From Acidobacteriota bacterium (GTDB lineage Bacteria > Acidobacteriota > Vicinamibacteria > Marinacidobacterales > Marinacidobacteraceae): DNA of 62,219 nucleotides. Of this stretch, positions 16,773 through 27,100 are shown piece by piece. The first letter of the stretch is position 1. Each line of letters starts with the position of its first letter. Location of the stretch: contig JAJDUD010000024.1 of the NCBI GenBank assembly GCA_022826825.1, positions 227,084 to 289,302 of the forward strand, in the 5' to 3' direction. Made by a program: the position numbers and the translations under genes. The notes under the pieces are model-generated. The model had not been told where the DNA came from, did not search any database, and was given only the letters and a program-made list of their open reading frames with translations.

Positions 16773-17766
16773 CGTAGCGGCGCCGGATCCCCGGGATCAG
16801 ATACCGGGAGAAGAGCGTTTCTTCGTCGTGCCCGGGAGCGAAACCGAAGTCCCGGCGGGCCGCGCCGTCGTCCACGGCGGCGGGCCAGCTCGCCACGATC
16901 CGGTCGCGCGCCGGATCGAGCCGGAACCGGACTTCGAGGTCCGGGAAATCCCGGGCCACGCGCGCGATGATCTCGGCGGCGGAGAGGCTTGGCCCGCCCA
17001 GGTTGTAGGCGGTCCGGGTCAGGGAGGCCTTCCCCCGGAACGCGAGACGCAGGATTCCCTCCACCGCATCGGGCATCGCGCAGAAGGGGAGGCGGGCCCC
17101 CCGGTTGACGAAGCAGGAGTAGGGCTCCCCCCGGGCGGCCGCATGGATGAGTTCCGGGGCCCAGTCGCTCGTCCCTCCCTGCGGCAGGGTGTCCGAGGAA
17201 ATGAGCCCGGGAAGGCGCACCGCCCGGAAGTCGAGGCCCGCCCCGAGCCTCTCGATGGTGGCGCCGAGGCGCTCGACGTACAGCTTCTGGGCGCCGTAGA
17301 GCGTCGCGGGGTCGAGGTGCTCGTCCTCGCTGACGGGCGCCGCCGCCTCCTTGGATTCCGGGGACGGGAGGCCGTACACCGCGATCGAACTGGGGAAGAC
17401 GAAGCGGAGGGGTTCGTCCGGGGTGGCGCAATCCGCGGCAATGGCCAGGAGGCGGGCGGCGCCGTCGGCGTTCACCCGGTGGGCGAGGACCGGCACCGAC
17501 TCGGCCCGCGTCGAGAGGATCGCGGCGAGGTGAAAGATGAGCGTGGGGCGGTAGCGGTGCAGGAGTTTCTCCCACAGCGCGGGATCGAGGATGTCTCCCT
17601 GGAAGTGCTCGCGATGGGGGTGTCCGGGGCCCCCAACGGACAGCGGACGGAGGTCCACGGTGACCACGGGTTCGCCGCGGCCTTCGGCCAGCCGCTCGAG
17701 GAGCGCCTGGCCGATCTCGCCCGCGGCGCCGGTGATCAGCGTGACCGGAACGCGCTCGCCGCTCAT
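16762..17766 (-). CDS. NAD-dependent epimerase/SDR, L-threonine 3-dehydrogenase-like
   Basis: The protein has 334 residues of an extended SDR. The Rossmann motif is LITGAAGEIG (10-19), and the active-site Ser126/127, Tyr157 and Lys161 form YGAQK. The region RLPGLISSDTLPQGGTSDWA, then 'YSCFV....RLPFCAMPDAV' and 'SWPAAVDDGAARRDFGF', closely follows bacterial SDR-type threonine dehydrogenases rather than sugar epimerases. The enzyme would oxidise threonine to 2-amino-3-ketobutyrate. ATGA overlap with the upstream esterase indicates coupling. No kbl lyase gene is seen in the window, so the pathway assignment is inferred. Confidence 0.72.
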   Translation of the reverse strand: MSGERVPVTLITGAAGEIGQALLERLAEGRGEPVVTVDLRPLSVGGPGHPHREHFQGDILDPALWEKLLHRYRPTLIFHLAAILSTRAESVPVLAHRVNADGAARLLAIAADCATPDEPLRFVFPSSIAVYGLPSPESKEAAAPVSEDEHLDPATLYGAQKLYVERLGATIERLGAGLDFRAVRLPGLISSDTLPQGGTSDWAPELIHAAARGEPYSCFVNRGARLPFCAMPDAVEGILRLAFRGKASLTRTAYNLGGPSLSAAEIIARVARDFPDLEVRFRLDPARDRIVASWPAAVDDGAARRDFGFAPGHDEETLFSRYLIPGIRRRYDGS

Positions 17767-18449
17767 GGGGAGCGATGGCCTCCGGCCGGCGAGGTTCCCA
17801 GCACGCGCCGCAGGAAGACCCCGATGTCCCGGATCTCCGCCTCCGCGACTTGGTGCGCCATCGGGTATTCGTGGTATTCCACGGCCCATCCCGCCTTCGT
17901 GAGGGTCCGGAAACTCATGCCGGCGAAGTGGACCGGGATCAGCGGGTCGAACGAGCCGTGGGCCTGGAAGATGGGCGTGGGCGGCTCCGGCGGAGGCGCC
18001 ACGCGATCCGTGATCGGCAGGTAGGTGGAGAGCGCCACCACCCCGGCCGCCCGGATGGGTGGTTCGCCCGCGGCGCCGGTGCAGGTGGCGGCCTGGAGGA
18101 CGACCGCTCCACCCTGGGAGAATCCGGCGAACACCAGGCGCTCGGGCGGGACTCCCCGCCTGGCCTCCAGCTCCACCAGGGAGCGCACGCCGGCGACCGA
18201 TTCCGCGAGCTGCTCGCGGTTGACGCCGGTGTCGCGCTGGACGGATTCGATGTCGAACCAGGCGCGCATCTCCATGCCGCCGTTGATGGTCACCGGACGG
18301 ATGGGCGCCTCGGGGAACAGGAACCGGACCCCGAGCGCAGCGGGCAGCCGCAGCGCCGGAACGATCGGTTCGAAGTCGTGCCCGTCGGCGCCGAGTCCGT
18401 GGAGCCAGATGACGGTGGCGCGGTGCGGCCCGGCCGGTGGCGCCTCCAC
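17763..18449 (-). CDS. Phospholipase/carboxylesterase (alpha/beta hydrolase)
   Basis: The protein has 228 residues of the phospholipase/carboxylesterase family (EstB/YpfH-like). The oxyanion region is VIWLHGLGADGHDF. The nucleophile is Ser111 in GFSQGG. The acid is Asp168 (GSFDPLIP) and the base is His199 (YPMAHQV), a complete catalytic triad. It is cytoplasmic, with no signal peptide. The start is GTG 18449; about 70 bp separate it from the preceding aminotransferase fusion, and it overlaps the next gene by ATGA. The physiological ester is unknown. Confidence 0.88.
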   Translation of the reverse strand: MEAPPAGPHRATVIWLHGLGADGHDFEPIVPALRLPAALGVRFLFPEAPIRPVTINGGMEMRAWFDIESVQRDTGVNREQLAESVAGVRSLVELEARRGVPPERLVFAGFSQGGAVVLQAATCTGAAGEPPIRAAGVVALSTYLPITDRVAPPPEPPTPIFQAHGSFDPLIPVHFAGMSFRTLTKAGWAVEYHEYPMAHQVAEAEIRDIGVFLRRVLGTSPAGGHRSP

Positions 18450-18520
18450 GATGCTCCACGGGGGCGCCGGCGGGGAAGCCGGGTCGGACCGGGGGTTCGG
18501 CTCCGTTTCGGGGAGATGGC

Positions 18521-21500
18521 TCAGAACTGCTCCTCCAGGACGGTTTCGAGGACTTCCAGGTAGTGGGCGGCGTCGGCGGAGGAAAAGGGCAGGGGCGGTT
18601 TGAGCTTGATGACGTTGGCGTCCGGCCCGTCGGTGCTGTTGAGGATCCCGAATTCACGGAGCCGGTTCACGAGCCGCCCGGCTTCCTCGGTGGCCGGCTC
18701 GCGGGTCGCTGGATCCCGGACCATTTCAAACCCGAGGAAAAGTCCCCGTCCCCGAACCTGGCCGAGGATAGGGTAGCGGCTCCCGAGCGCCCTCAGCCCG
18801 TCGATGAGCTGCCGGCCGACGGCTACGGCGTGCCCGGCAAGCCGCTCCTCCCGGATCACCTCGAGGACGGCGAGTCCCGCGGCGCAGGAGACCGGGTTTC
18901 CGCCGAAGGTGTTGAAGTACTCCATCCCGGTCTCGAAGGACCGGGCGAGTTCCCGGGTGGTGACGACGGCCCCGAGCGGATGTCCGTTCCCGGCCGGTTT
19001 CCCGAGCGTGACGATGTCCGGAATCCGTGGTTCGCTCTCGTCCTGCACCGCGAGAAAGGCCCAGAAGTCCGGCCCCGTCCGGCCGAAGCCGGTCTGGACC
19101 TCGTCCGCCACGATCACGCCCCCGGCGCTCCGCACGGCCCCGTAGAGGGCTCCCAGGTAGCCCGGAGGCGGCACGATCTGGCCGCCGCAGCTCAGGATGG
19201 CTTCCCCGACCAGGGTCGCCGGCCCCGCCCTTTGAACGCGGGACTCGGCGTCCGCGATCAGCGACGCCGGGAAGTGCGGCCCCCCGTCCCGGAAGCGCCC
19301 GCGGTACCCGTCGGGCATGGGCAACCGGTGGAGCCACGGCGGCCCGGGCCGTCCTCCCCGGCCATCGAGCTTGTAGGGACTGACGTCGATGAGGGACGTG
19401 AGGTTGCCGTGATAGCCGCCCTCGAACGCCAGGGTTTCCCGCCTCCCGAGGTGGGCCCGGGCGATGCGGAGCGCGAGGTCGTTCGCTTCGCTGCCGGAGT
19501 TCGTGAGGAAGACCACCTCGAGCGGCGCGGGGAAGGTCTCCGCGAGGCGTTCGGCATAGTCGGTGAGCTGGCGATAGAGGTAGCGGGTGTTCGTGTTGAG
19601 GAGGGCGGCCTGGCGGGAGATGGCGTCCGCGACCCGCGGGTGCGCATGCCCCACGTGAGCGACGTTGTTGACCATGTCGAGGTAGTCGCGTCCCGCGTCG
19701 TCGTAGAGGCGGGCGCCGCGGCCCCGCACCACCCGGATGGGGACGTCGTAGGAGATGCTGAGGGCGCTGCTGAACCGCCGCCGGCGGGTCTCGAGCAGGC
19801 GGCCGCCGCGCGCCTCGCGGACTTCGGGGAGAACGCGGGCGCCGGAACCCAGGCCGAAGAAGTCCAGGGGATCGGCGCTCAGGGCGGAAAGGACCGGCAG
19901 GTCGGCGGCGGAGGTCCGCCTCGGCGGCCGGCCGCCGAACGTGCTCAGCAGCACCTGGAACTGGAGGTGGGGAGGCGTGTCGCCGCTCGGGTTGGACTCC
20001 GCGATGGTGCCGAGCGTCTCTCCGGCCTCGACGCCGCGCCCCGGAACCAGCGTCTCCCGGCATGCGGGGTCGAGATGGCGGTAGGAGGTCCAGAAGACCT
20101 CCCGGTCCACGGTGTGGCGGATGCCGGCGGAAATGCCCGTTCCCGGCTCGCCGGAGCGGTCGTTCGCCCATTCCACCGCTCCGGCGAGCGGCGCCCGCAC
20201 CGGTGTCCCGGCGGGAGCGAAGATCTCGATGCCCAACTGGAGGGTGGCGGGTTCCGCCCGCGGCCCCCGGGGAACGTCCCCCGCCACCGTTTCGGGGACC
20301 CGTGGTTCGAGATACCGGCCGATGGCGGCGCTCGCCGCCTCGGTGGCCGCCCGGACGGCCGCGCAGAGGGTCTCGGCGGCGGCGGCGGGATCGATCGCCG
20401 GGCTCTCCGGCGAAAGGTCCAGGCAGACCGGGGCCCCTGGCAGGGTTACGGGAGGGGTGGCGGGCGCGGCGGCGCGCTGAAGGGCGGCGCGCCGCTCCGC
20501 CAGCCGCGGCAGGGGAGAAAAGCCGGCGGCGATCCGGAACCGGGCCGCGGTGACTTCGGCCGCTTCCGCCTCGAGGGCCCGGAGGACGCGCCACACCCCG
20601 GCCTGGCTACCCATCAGATACCCATCCGCCGCCGCTCCGGCAACCCGGGTCCGCCGCAGCGCCGCGACGCCGGCGCTCACCAGCGCGCGGGCCGCGAGCG
20701 CGACTCCGAAGAGGTCGGCCTCCTCCTCGGTGAGCGGCCGTTCGCCTGCGAATCCGGCGAGGACCCGCGCGGCGGCCGGCAGCGGCTCGAAGGCGGTGGC
20801 GGCGGTGTAGAGGGCGGCCGTCGCCGTTTCACAGATCAGCGGGCCCCGGACGGCGTCTCCGAAGTCGAGGAGCGCGACGTCCTCCGGCTTCGCCGTCTCG
20901 GGGGTTCCCGCGGCGAGGAGGAGGTTGTCGTCGTTGGCGTCGTTGTGAAGCGCGCCGGCGGGAAGGGCCTGGAGGTCCGGCAGGTCCTCCTCGATGGAGT
21001 CGGCGACGCTTCGGTAGATCCCGGAGGCGTCCTCCCCGCGGAGGACTCCGGAAGCGGCGGCAATGACCGCCGGGGCGTGCGCCGGCGCCCAGGGAATCTC
21101 CTGGATGTCCAGTTCGGGATGATCGAAACCGTCGAGGGCGCGCTGCACCCGGCCGACGAGCCGGCCGACGGATTCCAGCAAGGCGTGGGGACGCCGGCGG
21201 AAGGCCGAGAGCGGCCGGCCCTCGAGGTAGCGAAACAGACGCACGCGGTGCCGGCGCCCGCCGAAGTCGCGCCACGCCGGCAGGACGCCGGATGCGGTCG
21301 GGACGGCTTCCGGGAGGCGGAGGGCGGGATTGCACTCGCGGGCCCGCGTGACGAGGCCGTGTTGCAGGTCGAGCCGCCCGGGCCGCTCCGCGGCGCTGCT
21401 GACCTTGAGCACGAAACGATCGCCGGAGTCGCCCTCCAGCAGGAAGTTGGCGTCGCGCTCGCCGGGGAGCGGGGTGGCGCCCGCCGTCAGTCCCCACAGT

Positions 21501-21592
21501 TCCCCCGCGGCGGCCGCCGCCTCGTGAACGGCGACCCGCGGCCGGTGCCTCAGGGGGTCGATGGGGAAGGGAAGCCCCCCGGCCGGCGGCAT
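18521..21592 (-). CDS. APH-type kinase / degenerate M23 / class III aminotransferase fusion
   Basis: This is a 1023-residue three-part protein. Residues 30-340: aminoglycoside-phosphotransferase fold, with HNDANDDN (216-223) as catalytic loop and DFG (243-245). Residues 440-550: M23/LytM-like barrel, where the usual zinc ligands look lost (Q452 and E456 in LQLGIE; HLQ at 542-544 instead of HLH). Residues 600-1023: PLP class III aminotransferase, with D830/E831 and Schiff-base Lys K865 ([10 protein letters not shown]). The same kinase and lyase families degrade hydroxylysine (kinase plus phospho-lyase) or act on phosphoethanolamine, so an amino-alcohol or hydroxy-amino-acid phosphorylation and elimination route is inferred. 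The start overlaps the aldehyde dehydrogenase stop (ATGA). Confidence 0.85.
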   Translation of the reverse strand: MPPAGGLPFPIDPLRHRPRVAVHEAAAAAGELWGLTAGATPLPGERDANFLLEGDSGDRFVLKVSSAAERPGRLDLQHGLVTRARECNPALRLPEAVPTASGVLPAWRDFGGRRHRVRLFRYLEGRPLSAFRRRPHALLESVGRLVGRVQRALDGFDHPELDIQEIPWAPAHAPAVIAAASGVLRGEDASGIYRSVADSIEEDLPDLQALPAGALHNDANDDNLLLAAGTPETAKPEDVALLDFGDAVRGPLICETATAALYTAATAFEPLPAAARVLAGFAGERPLTEEEADLFGVALAARALVSAGVAALRRTRVAGAAADGYLMGSQAGVWRVLRALEAEAAEVTAARFRIAAGFSPLPRLAERRAALQRAAAPATPPVTLPGAPVCLDLSPESPAIDPAAAAETLCAAVRAATEAASAAIGRYLEPRVPETVAGDVPRGPRAEPATLQLGIEIFAPAGTPVRAPLAGAVEWANDRSGEPGTGISAGIRHTVDREVFWTSYRHLDPACRETLVPGRGVEAGETLGTIAESNPSGDTPPHLQFQVLLSTFGGRPPRRTSAADLPVLSALSADPLDFFGLGSGARVLPEVREARGGRLLETRRRRFSSALSISYDVPIRVVRGRGARLYDDAGRDYLDMVNNVAHVGHAHPRVADAISRQAALLNTNTRYLYRQLTDYAERLAETFPAPLEVVFLTNSGSEANDLALRIARAHLGRRETLAFEGGYHGNLTSLIDVSPYKLDGRGGRPGPPWLHRLPMPDGYRGRFRDGGPHFPASLIADAESRVQRAGPATLVGEAILSCGGQIVPPPGYLGALYGAVRSAGGVIVADEVQTGFGRTGPDFWAFLAVQDESEPRIPDIVTLGKPAGNGHPLGAVVTTRELARSFETGMEYFNTFGGNPVSCAAGLAVLEVIREERLAGHAVAVGRQLIDGLRALGSRYPILGQVRGRGLFLGFEMVRDPATREPATEEAGRLVNRLREFGILNSTDGPDANVIKLKPPLPFSSADAAHYLEVLETVLEEQF

Positions 21593-22965
21593 CAACGGAG
21601 CAGGAGCCGCAGGAGCCCCAGTTTGCCCCGGTAGGGCGGGTAGCGCACCGGAGGATCGAGCCAGGTCGCGGCATTCAGGACGGCCCGTTTCCGGGAGAGC
21701 AGCTCGAAGCCGTGGACCCCGTGATAGGCACCGTGGCCGCTCCTTCCGACGCCGCCGAAAGGCAGCGAAGGGTTGGCGCAGTGAACGACCGCGTCGTTGG
21801 TGACGAGCGCCCCGGAACGCAGGACGGCCGCCGCGCGCCGAATGGGCTCCCGCCGCCGGGAAAACACGTAGAGCGCCAGCGGGTCCGGGTATTCGCCGAT
21901 CTCGGCGAGCGCCTCCTCGAGGTCCCGGTAGGGGAGGAGGGGCAGGATGGGACCGAAGATCTCCTCGCGCCGCGCCGGGTGCCCGTCGGGCCACGGCCCG
22001 GTAATCGTCGGGCCGAAATAGCGGCGCTCCGGGTCCCGCTCACCGCCCCACAGCAAGGGAAGGCCGGGGAGGAGCCGCTCGAGCCGCCGGAAGTGGGTTT
22101 CGTGGACGATCCGGCCGTAGTCCGGGCTCTTCGCGGGGGCTCCTCCGTAGAACCGGTCGAGGTTTTCGCCGAGCAATCGAGCGAACTCGTCGTAGCGGTC
22201 TTCGGGCACGAGCACGAAATCGGGGGCGACGCAGGTCTGTCCGGCATTCAGGAACTTCGCCCACGCGAGACGGCGGGCGGTTACCCGCAGGTCGGCGCTT
22301 CGGTCCACGAGCGCCGGGCACTTGCCGCCCAATTCGAGGGTGACGGGGGTCAGCCGGCGTCCCGCCGCCTCCGCCACCAGCGCGCCGGCGCGCCGGCTGC
22401 CCGTGAACAGGACGTGGTCGAAACCCTGGCCGATGAGCGCCTGCGCCGTTTCCGGCCCTCCCTCGACCACCTGGAAGAGCCCCGGCGTCAGTGCGGCGGG
22501 CAGCAGTTCGGCGAGCTTCCCCGCCGTTCGGGGCGCGTGCTCCGAGGGTTTGATCACCACCGCGTTTCCGGCGGCAATCGCCGCCACGGCAGGGGCGAGG
22601 CTGAGTTGCAGCGGATAGTTCCAGGGAGCGATGACCAGGACGACACCCACGGGGGCCGGCTCGATCCGGCTCCGCGCCGGCATGACGGCGAGGGGCGTCC
22701 CGACCCGGCGGGGACGCATCCAGCGCCACAGGTGACGCCGGGCATGGCGGACCTCGGCGAGTACCAGGCCGGTCTGGGTGGCCCAGGTCTCGAACGCGGG
22801 CGCCCCGAGATCCGCCCGGAGGGCGTCCTCCCAGGTGTCGCGCTGGTCCCGGAGAACCGCCGCCAGCGCCCGGAGCGCCTCGCTCCGGAAGCTCCGGGGC
22901 GTGGTCTCGCCGGACTCCACGAGTCCCCGCGCCCGCTGCAGGACTGCTGGCAGGTCGTTCGTCAC
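21592..22965 (-). CDS. Aldehyde dehydrogenase, class 3-like
   Basis: The protein has 457 residues of an NAD(P)-dependent aldehyde dehydrogenase. PWNYPLQL (114-121) is typical of the short class-3/coniferyl or fatty-aldehyde type. The catalytic Glu is E211 in ELGGK and the nucleophile is C245 (NAGQTCVAPD). The C-terminal PFGGVGRSGHGAYHG motif is present. It starts at GTG 22965, 10 nt behind a minus-strand TATACT box, and is the first gene of a coupled operon. It could oxidise the semialdehyde released by the downstream phospho-lyase, a pairing that fits hydroxylysine or ethanolamine breakdown. Confidence 0.88.
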   Translation of the reverse strand: MTNDLPAVLQRARGLVESGETTPRSFRSEALRALAAVLRDQRDTWEDALRADLGAPAFETWATQTGLVLAEVRHARRHLWRWMRPRRVGTPLAVMPARSRIEPAPVGVVLVIAPWNYPLQLSLAPAVAAIAAGNAVVIKPSEHAPRTAGKLAELLPAALTPGLFQVVEGGPETAQALIGQGFDHVLFTGSRRAGALVAEAAGRRLTPVTLELGGKCPALVDRSADLRVTARRLAWAKFLNAGQTCVAPDFVLVPEDRYDEFARLLGENLDRFYGGAPAKSPDYGRIVHETHFRRLERLLPGLPLLWGGERDPERRYFGPTITGPWPDGHPARREEIFGPILPLLPYRDLEEALAEIGEYPDPLALYVFSRRREPIRRAAAVLRSGALVTNDAVVHCANPSLPFGGVGRSGHGAYHGVHGFELLSRKRAVLNAATWLDPPVRYPPYRGKLGLLRLLLR

Positions 22966-22975
22966 CGGGGCGGCG

Positions 22976-22981
22976 AGTATA
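22976..22981 (-). promoter_or_regulatory. TATACT -10 box of the aldehyde dehydrogenase operon
   Basis: TATACT on the minus strand ends 10 nt before GTG 22965. Together with the plus-strand TAGACT at 23040 it makes a divergent promoter pair. Confidence 0.55.
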
Positions 22982-23039
22982 CGGAGCCGAATGCCCAGCG
23001 GCGCCCCGGCGGACGGCCGCCCGGCTGCCGGATGCCGGG

Positions 23040-23045
23040 TAGACT
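23040..23045 (+). promoter_or_regulatory. TAGACT -10 box of msrA
   Basis: TAGACT lies 9 nt before a TTG (23055) and 15 nt before ATG 23061. The spacing seen elsewhere leaves both starts open. Confidence 0.5.
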
Positions 23046-23060
23046 TCCGGCCGGTTGGTC

Positions 23061-23702
23061 ATGCGTTTTCTCGAACCCGTACTCCCGTCTCCGGGCGACG
23101 CGCTGGCGGGACGGGTGGAGTTCATGCCGGTTCCCGAAAGGCACTTCGTCCTGAAGACTCCGCTGGCCCCGCCCTGGCCCGCGGGCATGGAGGAGGCGCT
23201 CTTCGGCATGGGGTGCTTCTGGGGCGCCGAGCGGCTGTTCTGGACCACGGCCGGCGTGTACACCAGCGCGGTGGGCTACGCCGGAGGGCTGACTCCGAAC
23301 CCGAACTACCGCGAGGTCTGCACCGGCCGCACCGGCCACGCCGAAGTCGTCCGCGTGGTCTTCGACCCGGCAAGGGTGACGTACGAACGACTCTTGCGGA
23401 TCTTCTGGCAGAACCACGATCCGACCCAGGGAATGCGTCAGGGCAACGACGTCGGGACCCAGTACCGGTCGGCCATCTACACGGCGGGCAGTGAACAGGG
23501 CGATACCGCGCTGAGGACCCGCGACGCCTATGCCGGGCGGTTGCGGACGGCGGGATACGGCCCGGTCACCACCGAGATCCGCGAGGCTCCCGTCTTCTAC
23601 TACGCCGAGGACTACCACCAGCAGTACCTGGCGAAGAACCCGGCTGGCTACTGCGGCATCGGGGGCACCGGGGTCGCGTGTCCGACGGGTCTGCCGGGCT
23701 GA
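23061..23702 (+). CDS. msrA: Peptide methionine (S)-S-oxide reductase MsrA
   Basis: The protein has 213 residues. It reduces methionine-S-sulfoxide in proteins. The catalytic Cys52 lies in GCFWGAER. The stretch [19 protein letters not shown] and the '[18 protein letters not shown]' and '[25 protein letters not shown]' segments match the long, E. coli-type MsrA along its full length, including resolving cysteines near the C-terminus. I chose ATG 23061; TTG 23055 adds two residues. Its 3' end overlaps the next gene by 25 bp if that gene starts at GTG 23678. Confidence 0.95.
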   Translation: MRFLEPVLPSPGDALAGRVEFMPVPERHFVLKTPLAPPWPAGMEEALFGMGCFWGAERLFWTTAGVYTSAVGYAGGLTPNPNYREVCTGRTGHAEVVRVVFDPARVTYERLLRIFWQNHDPTQGMRQGNDVGTQYRSAIYTAGSEQGDTALRTRDAYAGRLRTAGYGPVTTEIREAPVFYYAEDYHQQYLAKNPAGYCGIGGTGVACPTGLPG

Positions 23703-24076
23703 GCGGCTTGGCCGACGCGGCCGGCGCCGCCGCCGAGAAGGCGAAGTCGCTGGAGCTCTCGAAGGTCGAGCGCCACATCTTTCTCTGCGCGGACGCCGAC
23801 AAGCCCAAGTGCTGCGAGCCGTCCGCCGGCTGCGAGAGCTGGCTCTACCTGAAACGGCGGCTGGATGAGCTGGGCCTCGCGAACGGTCCGGCCGGCGGCC
23901 ACGTCGCCCGCAGCAAGGCGAACTGCCTCCGGGTCTGCGCCGAGGGTCCCGTCGCGGTGGTCTACCCGGAGGGCGTCTGGTACTCCGGCATGACTCCCGG
24001 GGCGCTCGAGGAGGTCATCCAGGAGCATCTGATCGGGGGAATCCCGGTCGAGAAACACCGGATTCCCAACAGTTGA
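23678..24076 (+). CDS. Thioredoxin-like 2Fe-2S ferredoxin
   Basis: The protein has 132 residues. From residue 31 it matches the thioredoxin-fold (2Fe-2S) ferredoxin family: [16 protein letters not shown], then [20 protein letters not shown] and [11 protein letters not shown]. Candidate cluster ligands are C37, C45/C46, C52, C83 and C87. The first 28 residues are a low-complexity leader; a TTG at 23708, just after the msrA stop, would remove ten of them. Its overlap with msrA suggests co-expression, and an electron-donor role to a reductase is possible but unproven. Confidence 0.82.
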   Translation: MSDGSAGLSGLADAAGAAAEKAKSLELSKVERHIFLCADADKPKCCEPSAGCESWLYLKRRLDELGLANGPAGGHVARSKANCLRVCAEGPVAVVYPEGVWYSGMTPGALEEVIQEHLIGGIPVEKHRIPNS

Positions 24077-24103
24077 CCCTCCCGGCGCCCCTCCGCCGGG
24101 AGC

Positions 24104-27100
24104 TCATCCCAGGTGGCGGCGGAGGAGGCGTTCGGCCGCCGCGACGGGGATTCCCCGGCGGCGGGCGTAGTCCTCGAGCTGGTCCCGGCCGATCGTGCCG
24201 ACGGAGAAGTAGCGCGCCTCGGGGCTCGCGAAGTAGAGCCCGGCCACGGAAGCGGCCGGCCGGATCGCGAAGCTCTCGGTCAGTTCGACGCCGATGGCCG
24301 CTTCGGCGTCGAGCAGGCGAAAGATCTCGTTCAGGATGCCGAGATCCGGGGTGGCCGGATACCCGGGGGCGGGACGGATGCCCCGGAACCGGCCCCGGAT
24401 CAGGTCTTCGGGCGTGAGGTTCTCGGATTTGCCGTAGCCGAGGTCGCGCCGGGCCTGCTCGTGGAGCCACTCGGCGAGGGCCTCCGCGAGGCGGTCGCCG
24501 AGCGACCGCAGCAGCAGGGCGTCGTAGTCGTCCCCGGCCGCCTCCGCCTCCGCGACGAGGTCCGCCAGGCCGTGGCCGGCGGTCACCGCGAAGGCGCCGA
24601 TCACGTCGGCGCCGCCCGCCGGTGGCCGGCCCGCCTCGGCGGCGCCCAGGAAGTCGGCGGCGGCGAGGCGCGGCCCGGGCCGGTCTTCCTGCTGCCGGAG
24701 GGTCGGGATCCGATGCTCGGGCGCTTCGTCGAGGCCTTCGGGACGCCAGATGAGGATGTCGTCGCCTTCCCGCGCCGCGGGGAAGAACCCATAGACGGCG
24801 TGCGCTTCCAGTCGGGGATCGCCGGCGAGTCTTCCCAGCCGTTCGAGGGCGTTTCGGTGCAGCTCGCGGGCCTCGGTCCGGGTGGCCTCCCGTTCGAGCA
24901 GGGCGGGGAAGGTCCCGCGGAACTCCCAGGCGTGAAAGAACGGGGTCCAGTCCACGTACCGGGCCAGCTCGGCTACCGGGACGTTCCGCCGCGCGCGCGG
25001 GCCCCGGAAGGCGGGTTCGAGGCGTTCGGGACGCGGGAACTCCGGAGCGCGGCGGCGGGCGGCGGCGAGGTCGAGGAGCGGCGGGCGGCGGCCGCGCGGG
25101 CGGCCCCGTTCCGCCTCCTGGATCCGGCGGTTCTCCTCCACGAAGGACATCGAGCTCTCCCCGAGCAGCGCGCGGACCACGCCCGAGGTGCGCGAGGCGT
25201 CGGCCACGTGGACCACCGGGCCCGATCGCCGGGGCGCGATCCGGAGCGCGGTGTGGCGCGATGAGGTCGTCGCGCCGCCGATCAGCAGGGGCAGGGTCAC
25301 GCCCCGCCGCTCCATCTCGGCGGCGAAACGCTCCATCTCGTCGAGGGACGGGGTGATGAGGCCGGAGAGCCCGATCAGGTCGGCGCCGTTGTCGCGGGCG
25401 GTGTCGAGGATCCGGTCCGCGGGGACCATGACGCCGAGGTCGTCCACCCGGTAGCCGTTGCACGCGAGGACGATGCCCACGATGCTCTTGCCGATGTCGT
25501 GGACGTCGCCCTTCACCGTCGCGAGGACGATCCGCTCGCGCGGCCCGCTGGCCTCGTCCGACTCCATGTAGGGCTCGAGGACGGCGACGGCCTTCTTCAT
25601 CACCCGCGCGCTCTTGACGACCTGGGGGAGGAACATCCTCCCGTCCCCGAAGCGGTCCCCCACCACCCGCATGCCGTCCATCAGGGGGCCCTCGATCACC
25701 GCGAGTGCGGAGGGCATTCCGCGCCGGGCCTCGTCGGCGTCCCGTTCGACGTGGTCGAGGATGCCGTTGACCACGGCGTGGGCGAGTCGTTCGGCGACGG
25801 GGCGCCGGCGCCACGAGTCGTCCACCGCCGCCGCTTTCCGCCCGGCGCCGGCCCGGTCGGCGATCGCCAGGAGTCGCTCCGTGGCGTCGCCGCGGCGGGC
25901 GAGGACGACGTCTTCGACCCGCTCCCGCAGCGTCGCCTCGATCTCGTCGTAAACGGGGAGCCGGCCCGCGTTCACGATCCCCATGTCGAGTCCGGCCGCG
26001 ATGGCGTGGTGCAGGAAGACCGCGTTCATCGCCTGCCGCACCCCCTCGTTGCCGCGGAACGCGAAGGACAGGTTGGAGATGCCCCCCGAGATCAGCGATC
26101 CCGGGGCGGCCGCCCGGATTCCGGGGATCGCGTCGATGAACTCCACGCCGTAGCGGTCGTGCTCGGGAATGCCGGTGGCGACGGCGAGGACGTTCGGGTC
26201 GAAGATGATGTCCTCGGGAGGAAAGCCCGCCCGCTCGGTCAGCAGCCGGTAGGCGCGCCCGCAGATGGCGACCTTGCGGGCGGCATCCACCGCCTGTCCC
26301 TCCTCGTCGAACGCCATCACGATGACGGCGGCGCCGAAGCGCCGGATCCGGCGGGCGGCGGCGAGGAAGGCCTCTTCGCCGTCCTTGAGCGACAGCGAGT
26401 TGACGATCCCCTTGCCGGGAAGCGCGCGGAGCCCGGCCTCGATGACCTCGATGCGCGAGCTGTCCACCATGATCGGGAGCCGCGCGATGTCGGGCTCCAT
26501 GGCGATCAGCCGCAGGAACCGGCCCATGGCGGCCTCGGACTCGAGGAGGCCCGCGTCCATGTTCACGTCGAGCAGGTTGGCGCCGCCCGCGACCTGGTCG
26601 CGCGCCACGGAGACCGCCGCTTCGAACCGGTCGTCCCGGATCAGGCGGGCGAAGCGGCGCGAACCGGTCACGTTGGTGCGTTCGCCCACCACCAGGAATG
26701 CCGACTCCGGGCGTACCAGGGGCTCGGTGCCGGCGAGGCGGAGTCTGGGGGAGGGAGCGGGAGGCCGGCGCGGCCGGACCCCGTTCACGGCCCTCCGGAC
26801 CGCGCGGATGTGGTCCGGGCCAGTGCCGCAGCAGCCGCCGACGAAGTTGACGAGACCGTCCTCCGCGAGGGCGCCCAGCGCCGCCGCGGTGATTTCCGGC
26901 GCCTCGTCATAGCCGCCGAGTTCGTTCGGGAGTCCGGCGTTCGGGACCGCACCGACCGGAACCGGGGCGAGGCGCGAGAGGAGGTCGACGATGGGGCGCA
27001 TCGCTTCGGCGCCGATCGAGCAGTTCACCCCGGCGGCGGTCACCTGTGCGTGCTCGACCGAAACCCAGAACGCTTCGGAGTCCTGCCCGGTGAGATTGCG

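Noticed and set aside
21593..21994. N-terminal extension of the kinase/aminotransferase fusion
   Set aside because: It would run through the aldehyde dehydrogenase gene out of frame. The ATGA overlap at 21592 gives a natural start, and the extension is Arg/Ala/Pro-rich without domain features.
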